Of a stretch of DNA of 64,000 nucleotides, positions 36,878-45,932 are shown piece after piece; position 1 is the first letter of the stretch; each line of letters opens with the position of its first letter. The notes under the pieces were generated by a model, which worked only from the letters and a program-made list of their open reading frames with translations, searched no databases and was not told where the DNA came from. The stretch covers positions 19,211-83,210 of the IMG/VR virus record IMGVR_UViG_3300038299_000353; one strand, given 5' to 3'. The position numbers were made by a program, and so were the translations under genes. Source of the stretch: a virus.

Positions 36878-37225
36878 TTAACTTTCTAATAGTTTCTGCA
36901 CTTCTTTTTTGCTAAGGAACCAAAAGTCATAAAAAATGCCAAAAGCCTCTTGGGTTATATCATCATCTTCAATAGATGAATCGAAATTTGATGAGAAAGC
37001 AACAGTTGAGTTGAAAACATCTTCTGGCTCATCCTCGTCTTCATCAAAATCAAATTGAACGCCAACGTCCTCCATTTCAATAATTTTAACTAAACATGGA
37101 AAATCTTCTGGGACATCCTCAGAAAAGAATACTTCTTTGTTATTTATTTGGCAATCTTCTGCCATCATAAGCTTCATATCTTCGAACTCCTCTTTACTTT
37201 TAACTACTGTGCTATTTTTAATCAT
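36878..37225 (-). CDS. Acidic protein, unknown function
   Basis: A 115-residue protein with a very acidic middle (QFDFDEDEDEPED and SSIEDDDITQEA) and a helical end. It starts one or two bases from where a sigma70-type promoter (37231-37259) would begin transcription, so its mRNA may be leaderless. Acidic small phage proteins often mimic DNA or inhibit host enzymes, but no evidence fixes this here. Confidence 0.6.
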   Translation of the reverse strand: MIKNSTVVKSKEEFEDMKLMMAEDCQINNKEVFFSEDVPEDFPCLVKIIEMEDVGVQFDFDEDEDEPEDVFNSTVAFSSNFDSSIEDDDITQEAFGIFYDFWFLSKKEVQKLLES

Positions 37226-37230
37226 ATTTA

Positions 37231-37259
37231 TATATTGTTTAGGATTGTTATTTTGTCAA
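37231..37259 (-). promoter_or_regulatory. Sigma70-like promoter for acidic protein gene
   Basis: On the minus strand, TTGACA (37259-37254) is followed after 17 bp by AATATA (37236-37231). The predicted transcript start falls at or next to the ATG at 37225. The -35 box overlaps the end of the upstream gene. Confidence 0.55.
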
Positions 37260-38414
37260 GTTTTTTTTGATGATTCTAAAAAATTGTACTTCTTCCATGA
37301 AATCTTCATCCATCTCTTTAAATTTAACACAATTATCTTCTAGAGATTCAATGCTTTCATCGGCAATCATAGATTGTTTAGATGTAAAGACCTTGCCGTT
37401 ACTTAAAATGAACTTATTCGAAATGTAAAAGCAATCAGAATTAAGACCATCGATGCTAACTGAATCAATCTTCTTTAGGTGGACCTGGCCTATGTCTAAA
37501 AACATGAATCTTATTTTGTCTATATTTTCTACATCATCCGACCATAACTTACAATCTATACCAATATTCAAAAGACTTTTGACGTAATCTTTATTAGCAT
37601 CAAGCGATACTTTGAAGTTGATATTTGAGACATTGTCTCTACAAATTTTGTACAACCTTATTTCGCTTTCTTTAGAAGTGATGATAGAACATTTGACCTT
37701 TTTCAATAAACTAAATAAAACATTATCATTGCATTCATAGTCGCATCTAATTGTTGGCTCAACGTTATTAAGGATATTTGCGTCTACGTCTAAATTCGGG
37801 ACAATTTCTATTATTTGTTGCGGATAAAATTTACCAGTAAAGATAGTTTCTTCGTCGCTACTCTTTTTAATTCTAAGAGCTTCGTAGACTTTATTTACAA
37901 TGTCCTCTACCTTTATCATGTTAATCGTCTTATCAGGCTCATTAGAAGCGAAGGAGGGGTTGTTCCCATTTCTATGCGAAGAGATCAAATGCGTATTTTC
38001 AGATTTAAAATAAGGTCCATGATTCTCTGGAGTAGTTGGGCCATATACGGAGACTACGGGAGTTTCGTGAAGTCCAGACAAATGTACAGCAAAGGAATCA
38101 TTACCCAAATGAAGGCTGCTGTTTCTTAGTATGTAATTGGTTTGATGCAAGCTAGTTTTGCCAATAAGGGATTTCACGAAAGGGATATTTAACCCCTCTG
38201 TTCCTATGTGCAATATTTCATATCCAGCATCATGCAGATCCTTTTTAATGTATTTTAATACATCAATCCAGTAATCATAATTCTTACTACTCATCCCAGA
38301 TGAGGTCTGTATAGTAATATACTTTTTAGGTGTTGGATAGAAGAATTCTAGCGGCTTGCATTTTCTGATTTTAAAGCCAGAATTTAAAGAGTAGGTTTTT
38401 AACAATGAGGGCAT
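37248..38414 (-). CDS. GT9-type heptosyltransferase, C-terminal half (split gene)
   Basis: A 388-residue protein whose residues 30-180 match the C-terminal lobe of glycosyltransferase family 9: TIQTSSGMSSKNYDYW near the start, then SLHLGNDSFAVHLSGL and PVVSVYGPTTPENHGPYF, the nucleotide-sugar binding end. The rest is unassigned beta and helix. The N-terminal GT9 lobe is missing here but is found at the end of the upstream gene; the two overlap by TAATG at 38414-38416, so the two chains are probably made together and join. GT9 enzymes move heptose from ADP-heptose to LPS core. The acceptor here is unknown. Confidence 0.7.
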   Translation of the reverse strand: MPSLLKTYSLNSGFKIRKCKPLEFFYPTPKKYITIQTSSGMSSKNYDYWIDVLKYIKKDLHDAGYEILHIGTEGLNIPFVKSLIGKTSLHQTNYILRNSSLHLGNDSFAVHLSGLHETPVVSVYGPTTPENHGPYFKSENTHLISSHRNGNNPSFASNEPDKTINMIKVEDIVNKVYEALRIKKSSDEETIFTGKFYPQQIIEIVPNLDVDANILNNVEPTIRCDYECNDNVLFSLLKKVKCSIITSKESEIRLYKICRDNVSNINFKVSLDANKDYVKSLLNIGIDCKLWSDDVENIDKIRFMFLDIGQVHLKKIDSVSIDGLNSDCFYISNKFILSNGKVFTSKQSMIADESIESLEDNCVKFKEMDEDFMEEVQFFRIIKKNLTK

Positions 38415-40339
38415 TATAGTTCTGGGTTGTTGTTTGAAAGGTAATTTAAGTGCTTTTGAGTTGATACTGTTGGCATGATGAATACGTCAGCTATATTCTT
38501 TTCGCTACCTGCTCCAATTACAAAAAGCTCTTGCTCTAATTGTGGATAAAATGGTATCATTTTATCTACAAAGTCGCAGCCAACAAACACTTCAAAGTAT
38601 TTTGGGTCAGTGCAAACAATAATGTTATGCTCTGGATATTGCTTTCTAACTCCCTCTAGAAGACTGAGAGAGATAATAGTATCGCCCAAGCTCTCCTTGA
38701 TTACGAACAACACGTTCTTTTTGCCATTTTTAGGCAAGAGATCTTCTATGTCGCGACCCTTGGAAGCTTCTTGTTTTTCAATATTTTGTTGAGAAATATT
38801 ACGAAATAGGGAAGCGATGCTACTATGGTCCTCTCCCTGCTCAATTCTTTGCATCCAGTGCCTCATTCCAGCCTCATCTGGATACTCTGCTCCAAGATAT
38901 CCCAAGTAGAGACTGCGTATGAAATCCTCTCCAGTTAAATTAAGATTCACTTCAAAGTTTGGATTTGACCCGTCTTCGTCATCAAAAGAAAAGTCAGTAT
39001 AATCTACTTCAGGCAAAGAGTCGAAGATTTCCATCCATTTGGCGGCAATAACTTTGCTATCATATCTTTCCTTAGCCCATTTGATGGATTTGACTTTTAT
39101 TTCATTCTTATCTTTTTCTGACATTGTTTCGATCTTTTTAATAAATTTAACAATGTCATTGATATTTGGCTCTGCTTTCACGAATCCAGTTTGACACTCT
39201 CCACTTTCAATATGTCTTATTTCGAAAACTGAATCACAGGCAGTATACTCTGACCCACAAGAATAAGAAACAGTAGCAAGCGGAAGCCCACACATCATAG
39301 ACTCTGCGTTACAAAATTCAAACCCACCACTAGTAAAAACTGAAATACACGCATCTGCGACTCCATAAATCTTACACATGTCCTCATCTGTGACTCCATT
39401 CCCAACAGAAGAAGAGTCTACACATTTCTTATTCCCGCAACATCCGCAGTCTTTCTGCTCTCCAACGTACCTACTAATTTTAAACTCCTTACATTTATTG
39501 CAAACATAAGTGGTTAGAATATCTTCTGGATCAATTTCCAGAGACTCGATGATACGAGTTAGCGGCCAGCCTTCTGTCCAGCTACAATGGAACAGTAGCT
39601 TAGATTTGCTTTTTGGGTTCTGCAACTTATGACTTTTAAAAGCCTTTAGGATAGAGTCGTACTTTTTTCTAAGTTGATTACGTCCAAGGTAAAAGAATAA
39701 AGTACAGTCTTTTTCGATCCCAAATTTCTTTCTTAACTCTGACTTTTGTAACTTAGAAATTGGCTTGTAGCACTCTCCATCTACAGCTCCATTAACAGTA
39801 CCTAGATTATATCTAGAGGAAAAATCCTCTTTATCAAAAACCTTTTTAATTTCTTTTTCACCAAAGCTTGCCCAAGAATAAAAGTTAGAGTTCTTTGCTT
39901 GCTGTATAGCTTCGGGCAAGATTGGAACTGAATCTATAGTAACGTGACTAATTAGATTAAGATGTTTTGCCCACTTAGTATCGCAAAACTTATCTGGGGG
40001 AAAAGCCCAAATATCATCAGAACACCATAAAATATCAGGCTTTTCATCCTTAACTATCTGCTCGACTCTATATCCTCCATATGTAGCCATGCGAGAAAGA
40101 TGTGGGTCAGACTGTATTTTTTGAATATCTGCTGGATTACTGGGAATAGAACCAAGAGTTTTCCAGGGATACTTATCTAAGTTATGATCATTCTCGCTAA
40201 CTCCAGAGCAGTAATGTACTATCTCGTACTTGTCTAAAGGATAAATCTCCTTTAGAATAGCTTTCAAGTTTCGAGATAAACCAGTTTTAATAAAAAGAGC
40301 GTTGGTGAGGAATATGATTTTCTTTTTCTTCATTTTCAA
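38414..40339 (-). CDS. GT4 glycosyltransferase + DUF4214 + GT9 N-lobe fusion
   Basis: A 641-residue, three-part protein. Residues 1-440 form a GT4-type (GT-B) enzyme, with FFYLGRNQLRKKYDSIL near 215-231 and GGFEFCNAESMMCGLPLA near 338-355. A probable zinc knob interrupts it at 280-306 (Cys280, 283, 298, 300/301 and 306). Residues 469-520 match DUF4214, a repeat module seen with glycosyltransferases and surface proteins. Residues 540-641 (NVLFVIKESLGDTIISLSLL and so on) match the N-terminal lobe of GT9, whose C-lobe is the next gene. The TAATG junction suggests coupled translation rather than a random break. It lies in a separate sugar block near the HldE-like genes. Confidence 0.7.
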   Translation of the reverse strand: MKMKKKKIIFLTNALFIKTGLSRNLKAILKEIYPLDKYEIVHYCSGVSENDHNLDKYPWKTLGSIPSNPADIQKIQSDPHLSRMATYGGYRVEQIVKDEKPDILWCSDDIWAFPPDKFCDTKWAKHLNLISHVTIDSVPILPEAIQQAKNSNFYSWASFGEKEIKKVFDKEDFSSRYNLGTVNGAVDGECYKPISKLQKSELRKKFGIEKDCTLFFYLGRNQLRKKYDSILKAFKSHKLQNPKSKSKLLFHCSWTEGWPLTRIIESLEIDPEDILTTYVCNKCKEFKISRYVGEQKDCGCCGNKKCVDSSSVGNGVTDEDMCKIYGVADACISVFTSGGFEFCNAESMMCGLPLATVSYSCGSEYTACDSVFEIRHIESGECQTGFVKAEPNINDIVKFIKKIETMSEKDKNEIKVKSIKWAKERYDSKVIAAKWMEIFDSLPEVDYTDFSFDDEDGSNPNFEVNLNLTGEDFIRSLYLGYLGAEYPDEAGMRHWMQRIEQGEDHSSIASLFRNISQQNIEKQEASKGRDIEDLLPKNGKKNVLFVIKESLGDTIISLSLLEGVRKQYPEHNIIVCTDPKYFEVFVGCDFVDKMIPFYPQLEQELFVIGAGSEKNIADVFIMPTVSTQKHLNYLSNNNPEL

Positions 40340-40373
40340 ATTATAGATTTAAACTTTAATTTAACAATAAAAA

Positions 40374-40399
40374 AGCCAGCCATCTTTCGATAGCTGGCT
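40374..40399. terminator. Terminator after SSB-like gene
   Basis: AGCCAGC with ATC pairs with GAT and GCTGGCT around a TTTC loop, with one internal mismatch. A/T runs flank both sides, so it likely ends minus-strand transcription after the SSB-like gene and may act both ways. Confidence 0.75.
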
Positions 40400-40428
40400 A
40401 GTTTTTATATTAACCCACCTTGACCTTA

Positions 40429-41073
40429 TTAAAACGGCAGATCGTCGTCGGAACTAAGCGGATCGCTTGATTCAGCGAATTGATCTGGAGCTTCCTTCTC
40501 TTCCTCTTGAAAAGCTGGTTTGCTATTCCCTTCGAACTGCTCAAAGAATGAAGAGGCTACGTCCCATAGGAAAGTCTCTGGTTCGGACCAATCCCACTCT
40601 TCCTTGCCACGAACAACCTTTTTGTTCGGAGCGGGAAGGCCATTTGGATTATCTTTCGTATATGCAAACTTCACAAAACCTCCATTTTGTTTGATTAGCA
40701 TTACAGGACTCTTATCTTGCTTATCTGGAAAGCATACTAATTCTATTTCCTGAGAGACTTCAATATTTGGAATTCGTTTTACGAAAGCATCTCGGAGTTT
40801 GGAATTCCAAGGAAGCTTGACGATATACGATTCTTTCCCATCTTCAAGATTAATAGAGATTTGATCACCATAGTCTCCGCTTTCGACAGAACCTCCAGAG
40901 ATCTTACCAGTAACGCTACCGTACTGAAGCTCATATACATCAGAGCCTTCGTTAGGTCCATTTTTAAGGGTGCGAGATACTGCTCCTTCTGTGCCTTCTG
41001 GGACACGTTGTGAAATCTTCCCACCGACTACTGTCAAGTAGGTAGATGATTTAGTTTGTTTGTTTAGTGCCAT
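40429..41073 (-). CDS. Single-stranded DNA-binding protein-like
   Basis: A 214-residue protein with a beta-rich first half (about 1-125) that could form an OB fold, a charged linker, and a last stretch ending in DDDLPF, the acidic tip that SSBs use to recruit partners. The tip is the strongest evidence; the N-terminal fold is not one I recognise from bacterial SSB, so it may be a T4 gp32-like or novel OB protein. It is near primase, helicase and recombinase genes. It has its own promoter upstream (41135-41162) and terminator downstream, so it is regulated separately and is probably abundant. Confidence 0.65.
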   Translation of the reverse strand: MALNKQTKSSTYLTVVGGKISQRVPEGTEGAVSRTLKNGPNEGSDVYELQYGSVTGKISGGSVESGDYGDQISINLEDGKESYIVKLPWNSKLRDAFVKRIPNIEVSQEIELVCFPDKQDKSPVMLIKQNGGFVKFAYTKDNPNGLPAPNKKVVRGKEEWDWSEPETFLWDVASSFFEQFEGNSKPAFQEEEKEAPDQFAESSDPLSSDDDLPF

Positions 41074-41134
41074 AATTTTGTATTATTTTTTTGTATTATT
41101 ATTTGTTATTTATTGTTTGTTGTTTAGATGCCCT

Positions 41135-41162
41135 ATGTTAGGACAAAGTTATATAATGTCAA
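41135..41162 (-). promoter_or_regulatory. Sigma70-like promoter for SSB-like gene
   Basis: On the minus strand, TTGACA (41162-41157) and TAACAT (41140-41135) are 16 bp apart. A leader of about 55 AT-rich bases precedes the ATG at 41073. Confidence 0.6.
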
Positions 41163-41563
41163 GTATTTTTTTGTCTTATATTTGTGCTAGAAAATCCTGG
41201 AATTCGTTTTATGATTCTTACTTCTCCTCCCCAGTATTTACACTCTTTGTGACCAACTACTTTTTCTAGCGGATAGTCATCGCCAACAAATATTATTTTG
41301 GGTTTAATTTTATTAATCAGGTCTATGGGGCTGTCTTCTATGAACGAATGAATTTCATTTACTCCAAAATTTCTAATCTTCTTTTTTCTTTCATCAATGC
41401 AAGAGAGCAAAAGTCTTTTGTTTTTTATAATATATCTATCTGAGTTAAGAGCAACATGGAGAATATCGCATTGCTCCATAGCTGTCTTTAAAATATATTG
41501 ATGACCTTCATGGAATCCATCAAAGCATCCAGCTATAAAACCTGCGATGGGGTTATGAGTCAT
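41159..41563 (-). CDS. HldE-like nucleotidyltransferase (adenylyltransferase half)
   Basis: A 134-residue protein with the HxGH nucleotidyltransferase motif within GCFDGFHEGHQYIL near the N-terminus. It aligns in type with the C-terminal half of HldE, which makes ADP-heptose from heptose 1-phosphate and ATP. The ATG at 41563 is preferred to an upstream TTG. It overlaps the kinase gene by 11 bp, and the two together equal a whole HldE. GCT or FAD-synthase type enzymes share the HxGH fold, so substrate identity rests on the partner gene. It would act in the host cytoplasm during infection. Confidence 0.7.
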   Translation of the reverse strand: MTHNPIAGFIAGCFDGFHEGHQYILKTAMEQCDILHVALNSDRYIIKNKRLLLSCIDERKKKIRNFGVNEIHSFIEDSPIDLINKIKPKIIFVGDDYPLEKVVGHKECKYWGGEVRIIKRIPGFSSTNIRQKNT

Positions 41564-42353
41564 TAAGCTCTGTTTCTGAAACAGAAACAACTCCTCTCTT
41601 TGATACAGCTATTGATGCGACTTGATTTGCGAATGAAAGGCTTTTATTAATATTGGCACAGCGCAAGTATTCTGCTACAAAGCCAGCTAAATAGCTGTCA
41701 CCAGCTCCAGACACGCAGTTAGCTTCGACTTCTTTTGTTTTAATGGTAGAGTCAGTATTGAAGTGATAAACCCCCTTCTCGCCCAACGTGACGAATAAGT
41801 TAGTTTTCTTGAGCAGGGTACTAACTTGTTTCCCAAGGTCATAAGGAAGAAAATTTTCATCAAATTCTTTTTTATTAATTTTTATAAAATCTACATACTT
41901 GATCCAGTTTCCAGCTTTCTTTTTTGTATCTATAATAATTTTGCATGAGAATTTTTTACGAATATCATGTATAAGGCTTTCAGTAATAAATCCCTTGCAG
42001 TAGTCTGAAATTACAACCATATCTATAGGTTCACTGCATTTGCTCGAAGATATTGATTGAATCAAGCTCTCAAGACTAAGGGGCTTGCAGGGGCTTTCTT
42101 TGTCTAATCTTGCAATATGTTGCCCAGAACTTTTATGCACGTATCTGGTTTTAATGATTTCGTTGTCTTGATGGACGAATAAAATTTTATCACACCCCAA
42201 TGACTTTAAGTTGCTTACTACGTTAGCTGCTCCTCCATCATTCTTTTCTCTGAAAATTTCTTTTATTACTGGGCAGCAAGCTTCTGGAGAAAGCCTGTCG
42301 GAAGAACAGTAAATAAATTCGTCCTTTATAAATTCTCCAATAACTAAAATCAT
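41553..42353 (-). CDS. HldE-like PfkB kinase (heptose 7-phosphate kinase half)
   Basis: A 266-residue PfkB-family kinase. RLSPEACCP at 20-28 followed by NDGGAANVVSNLKSLG resembles the HldE kinase start (R-SPEAPVP and PGGAANVA), and GAGDS at 216-220 holds the catalytic Asp219. HldE makes heptose bisphosphate as the first activating step before adenylyl transfer; here the two halves are two overlapping genes. It is 266 residues against about 310 for the kinase half of bacterial HldE, so loops may be trimmed. The ATG overlaps the upstream stop (ATGA). GmhA, GmhB and HldD were not seen in this window, so the host may supply them. Confidence 0.75.
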   Translation of the reverse strand: MILVIGEFIKDEFIYCSSDRLSPEACCPVIKEIFREKNDGGAANVVSNLKSLGCDKILFVHQDNEIIKTRYVHKSSGQHIARLDKESPCKPLSLESLIQSISSSKCSEPIDMVVISDYCKGFITESLIHDIRKKFSCKIIIDTKKKAGNWIKYVDFIKINKKEFDENFLPYDLGKQVSTLLKKTNLFVTLGEKGVYHFNTDSTIKTKEVEANCVSGAGDSYLAGFVAEYLRCANINKSLSFANQVASIAVSKRGVVSVSETELNDS

Positions 42354-43405
42354 TTAGAGCCTTTCCATTCCAAGAATTCAACAGAGTTTGTGAATTTTGG
42401 ACATCCTTGCCATGACTTCTTTTCTACAAGGCTTTGATCCTTATCTTTAAAATCTTCCTCGTCCCTTGTACTTTTTATAATATTGCCATCTTCATCTTTA
42501 AGAGTCCAGTAATCGTATGGCCATTTTTCAGAACATACGTAATATGGCTTGCCTCTCTTTTCTACATTCTTATGAGTGTCTGAATAGGAGTGTCCAGGAT
42601 ATTTTCCATAACCGCATACGATAGAACCAGAGAATGTACCATCCTTTGGATAGCCTTTGTCTGCTGCCATATTGTCATACATGTTTAGCTCGTCAAAGTT
42701 TCTTAGGTATACGTAAAGATCAGAGAGCCAAGATTCAAACCCCTCTAAAACTTCATCGGTGACTTCTACTCTTTGGTCTGGCTTATCTGGAAATCTAAGA
42801 AAAACAAACTCAACAAAGGCAGTCATATCTTTAGCTTTCTTAGCCCAGAGAATATAGGACAGAGCCTGAACACTGAACTCCAACTCTACATCTTGTTTTT
42901 TCTGAGCAGAAGATTTATAATCAACAATTCTATATTTTTTGCCACGGCTAGAAGGCTTATCAATCTTGCCTCTCAACTCATAAGGCTGATCTTCAGTACC
43001 CTTTAAGTAAAACATGGTTTCTAGATTTTCATAGTCAACCTTATAGCCTTTGCAGTAAAAGTCATAATTCAAACCTACGAAAATCATTTCGCAAATCATC
43101 TCAAAATTATTCTGACCCTTATCATCTAGCTCCTCCATGTTGAAGCCAGACATCATAGAATTGATTAAATCAATAAGCTTCTTATCTTTTAGGATAGACC
43201 CTTCTTCTAGAATTTGGTCAACTCTGTCCTTATGCTTTTCTTCGATAAGCATTTCGAAAATGTCATGACATATCGTGCCTCTTAAAGCTCCATAATTTTC
43301 TTTATCTGGAGTCTTGTTCAAATACTTTGCATAATAAACTAAACTGCACTTCTGATATGTTTCAATCTTGGAGGCGCTTAATACATGTTTTGTTGGCTTA
43401 TCCAT
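42350..43405 (-). CDS. PD-(D/E)XK exonuclease, Cas4/RecB-like
   Basis: A 351-residue nuclease with the PD-(D/E)XK core: His47 in GTICHDIFE, Asp149 in ELRGKID, Asp162 and Lys164 in RIVDYKSS, and QALSY near 180-184. An N-terminal Cys (YQKCSL) and Cys toward the C-terminus (VCGYG, YVCSE, GCPKF) could bind an iron-sulfur cluster as in AddB/Cas4 types, but spacing would need a model. It works on DNA ends and lies between primase and a sugar kinase in an overlapping gene run. A role in recombination or host DNA breakdown is likely. Confidence 0.8.
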   Translation of the reverse strand: MDKPTKHVLSASKIETYQKCSLVYYAKYLNKTPDKENYGALRGTICHDIFEMLIEEKHKDRVDQILEEGSILKDKKLIDLINSMMSGFNMEELDDKGQNNFEMICEMIFVGLNYDFYCKGYKVDYENLETMFYLKGTEDQPYELRGKIDKPSSRGKKYRIVDYKSSAQKKQDVELEFSVQALSYILWAKKAKDMTAFVEFVFLRFPDKPDQRVEVTDEVLEGFESWLSDLYVYLRNFDELNMYDNMAADKGYPKDGTFSGSIVCGYGKYPGHSYSDTHKNVEKRGKPYYVCSEKWPYDYWTLKDEDGNIIKSTRDEEDFKDKDQSLVEKKSWQGCPKFTNSVEFLEWKGSK

Positions 43406-44405
43406 TAGATAAAACCCTTCCTACGTTTATCTCTTTTTGACTCATCCTTTGTTTAGTATCTGATTTTGCTCTAATATATTTTTCTCTGAATAAAGTTATT
43501 ATATCATCTGGATCTGATTTGAAAAAGTTTTTTATATTACTTTTATCATCTGAAAGATCATTGCATGAAGGAGTTTTTATCTCTAAGTTGTGAGGTTCGA
43601 AATACTCAAACAGTTTTGTATAATTTTTTACTGCTGCATTTTGACCATTAAACTTACTATCCTTATTATAGCAGATAGTTATTAGGCTAGGATTGACTCC
43701 CAATATAAAAGACATCATAGGCTTGCTAATATTTAGACCCATAGTTGGAAGTACGTTAGTGATGCCCTCGTCATAGCAAGCAACACTATCGCTTGGTCCT
43801 TCTACAAGAATCAAATGAGAGTTCTTTAAAATAGATTTTAAAATGGGAAACTCATCATTCTTTTTATTGTAAAGTCCAAATAAGAAATTTGTAGACTTCC
43901 CTTCGTGCTTATACTTTACACCGTGCTTTTCAGTAAGATCTCTTCCTGTAAAACCTACAATTCTTTGATGCCTGTCGAAGACTGGCCATACGTATCTCTG
44001 GTAAAGCTTTCCGCTATGAGAAGCACCGCCTTGAAAGAAGTCTAGCGTTTCTTTAGACACTCCCCTATTCATCCAGTAAGAGTGTTCTGGCAAGAGATGT
44101 AGTAAGGAGTCTTTTGACCAAAACTTTACTTCATTCTCGTCATTGATGATATCCAGATCTAAAGAAGCGATTTTATTTATAACCGCCTTGTCTGGCTTTT
44201 TGCCAGTCATCTTTTCAATCAAAATCTCAATAGGAAAATTCTCGTTTATTGACCAATCTGTAGTCCAGCCATTCTTCAGATTTATAGAGGCTCCAGAAGG
44301 GTTGTCGCTATTTCTATAAGTTGGGCAGAATTGAGCAAAGCCAGAGTCATTAACGCTGATGACTTTTACCCCTATTTCGTCTAAAATGTCTTTTACTGAG
44401 TTCAA
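43398..44405 (-). CDS. DNA primase (TOPRIM)
   Basis: A 335-residue protein with a TOPRIM core near 197-225 (LILVEGPSDSVACYDEG, with Glu202) and a later Asp-rich region. The N-terminus (CPTYRNSDNPSGASINLKNG) resembles the zinc-binding start of DnaG primases, but it lacks the usual set of Cys/His and probably does not bind zinc. The start is TTG at 44405, overlapping the helicase stop (TTGA). It makes RNA primers at the fork with the DnaB-type helicase encoded next to it. It is short for DnaG and comparable to T4 gp61-type primases. Confidence 0.85.
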   Translation of the reverse strand: MNSVKDILDEIGVKVISVNDSGFAQFCPTYRNSDNPSGASINLKNGWTTDWSINENFPIEILIEKMTGKKPDKAVINKIASLDLDIINDENEVKFWSKDSLLHLLPEHSYWMNRGVSKETLDFFQGGASHSGKLYQRYVWPVFDRHQRIVGFTGRDLTEKHGVKYKHEGKSTNFLFGLYNKKNDEFPILKSILKNSHLILVEGPSDSVACYDEGITNVLPTMGLNISKPMMSFILGVNPSLITICYNKDSKFNGQNAAVKNYTKLFEYFEPHNLEIKTPSCNDLSDDKSNIKNFFKSDPDDIITLFREKYIRAKSDTKQRMSQKEINVGRVLSNG

Positions 44406-45889
44406 AGTATTGCCTCTCTAGTTGAATTGTTGTTTCCTGAATTGCCATTAGCAAGCAGTTCGAGATACTCTTGAACAGCTCTGCCATCTCCTCCATCTTC
44501 GAATCTAAAGTTGTGGAAATTTAGATTTATCCAATTGGAGCAATATTTATTATTGATCTTAACTGGATTCTCGAACTTCCATCCATCTTTACCTAGCTTT
44601 CTGAATTTAACTGGTATTAAAGCATGAGTTCCAAATCGATCTACTGGTTGCTCAGCTTTTTCATCCATAGTCTTTTTCTTGATTAGACCGACGAAGGTTG
44701 ATAGTTGTTGAATGTAGTCACTTTCTGCTAAAGATGAGTCGTCATCTTCTCCATGTCGGTTTCGTTGAGCGCCGAAAAGAAATGTTGCATTGGAGTTTTG
44801 CTTGATCTCATCTTTTAAAATATCTAGAGTTCTAGCTATATCAAATCGAGCATGCTTAGGGTTAGCTAAGCCATCTCCAGTAATCTTAAGATAATCAAAG
44901 ACAACGATGGCTGGATTCTCTTTGCCAACATGCTTACGTATCCATCTTCGAAAGATAGATCGAATTTCAATCGCATTCATTCCTGGAATATAAACGTGGT
45001 GGAAGTTATCAGTAGAGGAGCTACTTTTAAGAACCGTTCTAATTTTATTAACGGCATCTTTATTCTTAGCCCATTCACCACTTTCAATGAGATAAGGGTC
45101 TACATCTGCAACCAAAGCGGCCCACCGCAATGCTTGCTCTTTATGCTCCATTTCTGTATCAAGATATAAAACTGGAAGCTTTTTACCGTCAATAAAATTC
45201 TCTTTAATTTGATTTGCACATTGTTGCGCTAAACTAAGTAAAGCGCCAGATTTGCCATGAGAAGGCCTACCAGCAAAGCAATAGCTGTCCTTTGGGCGAA
45301 ACCCACTAAAAGCCTCATTGAAGGTTGGCCAAGGAGTTTTAATTATATAGTTAGCCTTATCGTCATGAAGTGTTGCCTCAACAAGGTCGTATGCAACTGA
45401 AGCAATATTTATTGGTTCATTCCTACTTATGATATTTTCGCCATTTTCAGAGAACTTGCTCTCAATGGATGCCATGAAGTCAGATAGATTGCTGCCACTA
45501 TATTGAGAAGCAATCTCTGCAATCTCATTAGAGTTTACAATTACATTTCTCTTTATCCGTAAAATTACTAGCTCTTTTGCAGCATCCACAGTCGCCTTTT
45601 CAGACAGGGGAGTTAGCAACATATTGTCGATAAAGTCCTCTACGTTACCCGACATTAAACTTATGCCACTACTTTTGCATCTAGCAGAAATTATGGCTGC
45701 ATCAAGAGAGAGACCTTCTTCTAATAGACTTTTGCAAATACGGAATAGCGACCTTGAGTCAGTGTCTTTAAAGTCTTCCTCACTAATAAATTCAGAAAAC
45801 TCATCCCATACTTTATCTGAGTTATATATCAATCCAGATATAAACTTGCGTTCTAGTGCTTTGTTCTTGGGAAGTTCTACGTTTGTCAT
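44402..45889 (-). CDS. Replicative DNA helicase (DnaB-type)
   Basis: A 495-residue RecA-fold helicase with the N-terminal DnaB-like domain (1-130) and a Walker A at 207-214 (GRPSHGKS). A Walker B-like VVFDYLK follows near 320, and a GAQRNR segment lies after it, as in DnaB arginine-finger regions. It forms the hexamer that unwinds DNA ahead of the fork. It is coupled to the primase gene by TTGA overlap. A hairpin at 45933-45963 lies between it and the upstream gene. Confidence 0.9.
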   Translation of the reverse strand: MTNVELPKNKALERKFISGLIYNSDKVWDEFSEFISEEDFKDTDSRSLFRICKSLLEEGLSLDAAIISARCKSSGISLMSGNVEDFIDNMLLTPLSEKATVDAAKELVILRIKRNVIVNSNEIAEIASQYSGSNLSDFMASIESKFSENGENIISRNEPINIASVAYDLVEATLHDDKANYIIKTPWPTFNEAFSGFRPKDSYCFAGRPSHGKSGALLSLAQQCANQIKENFIDGKKLPVLYLDTEMEHKEQALRWAALVADVDPYLIESGEWAKNKDAVNKIRTVLKSSSSTDNFHHVYIPGMNAIEIRSIFRRWIRKHVGKENPAIVVFDYLKITGDGLANPKHARFDIARTLDILKDEIKQNSNATFLFGAQRNRHGEDDDSSLAESDYIQQLSTFVGLIKKKTMDEKAEQPVDRFGTHALIPVKFRKLGKDGWKFENPVKINNKYCSNWINLNFHNFRFEDGGDGRAVQEYLELLANGNSGNNNSTREAIL

Positions 45890-45932
45890 TGGAGTTGAAT
45901 ATGGGCAATTTCTTTAGCATGTCAAACAAAAA

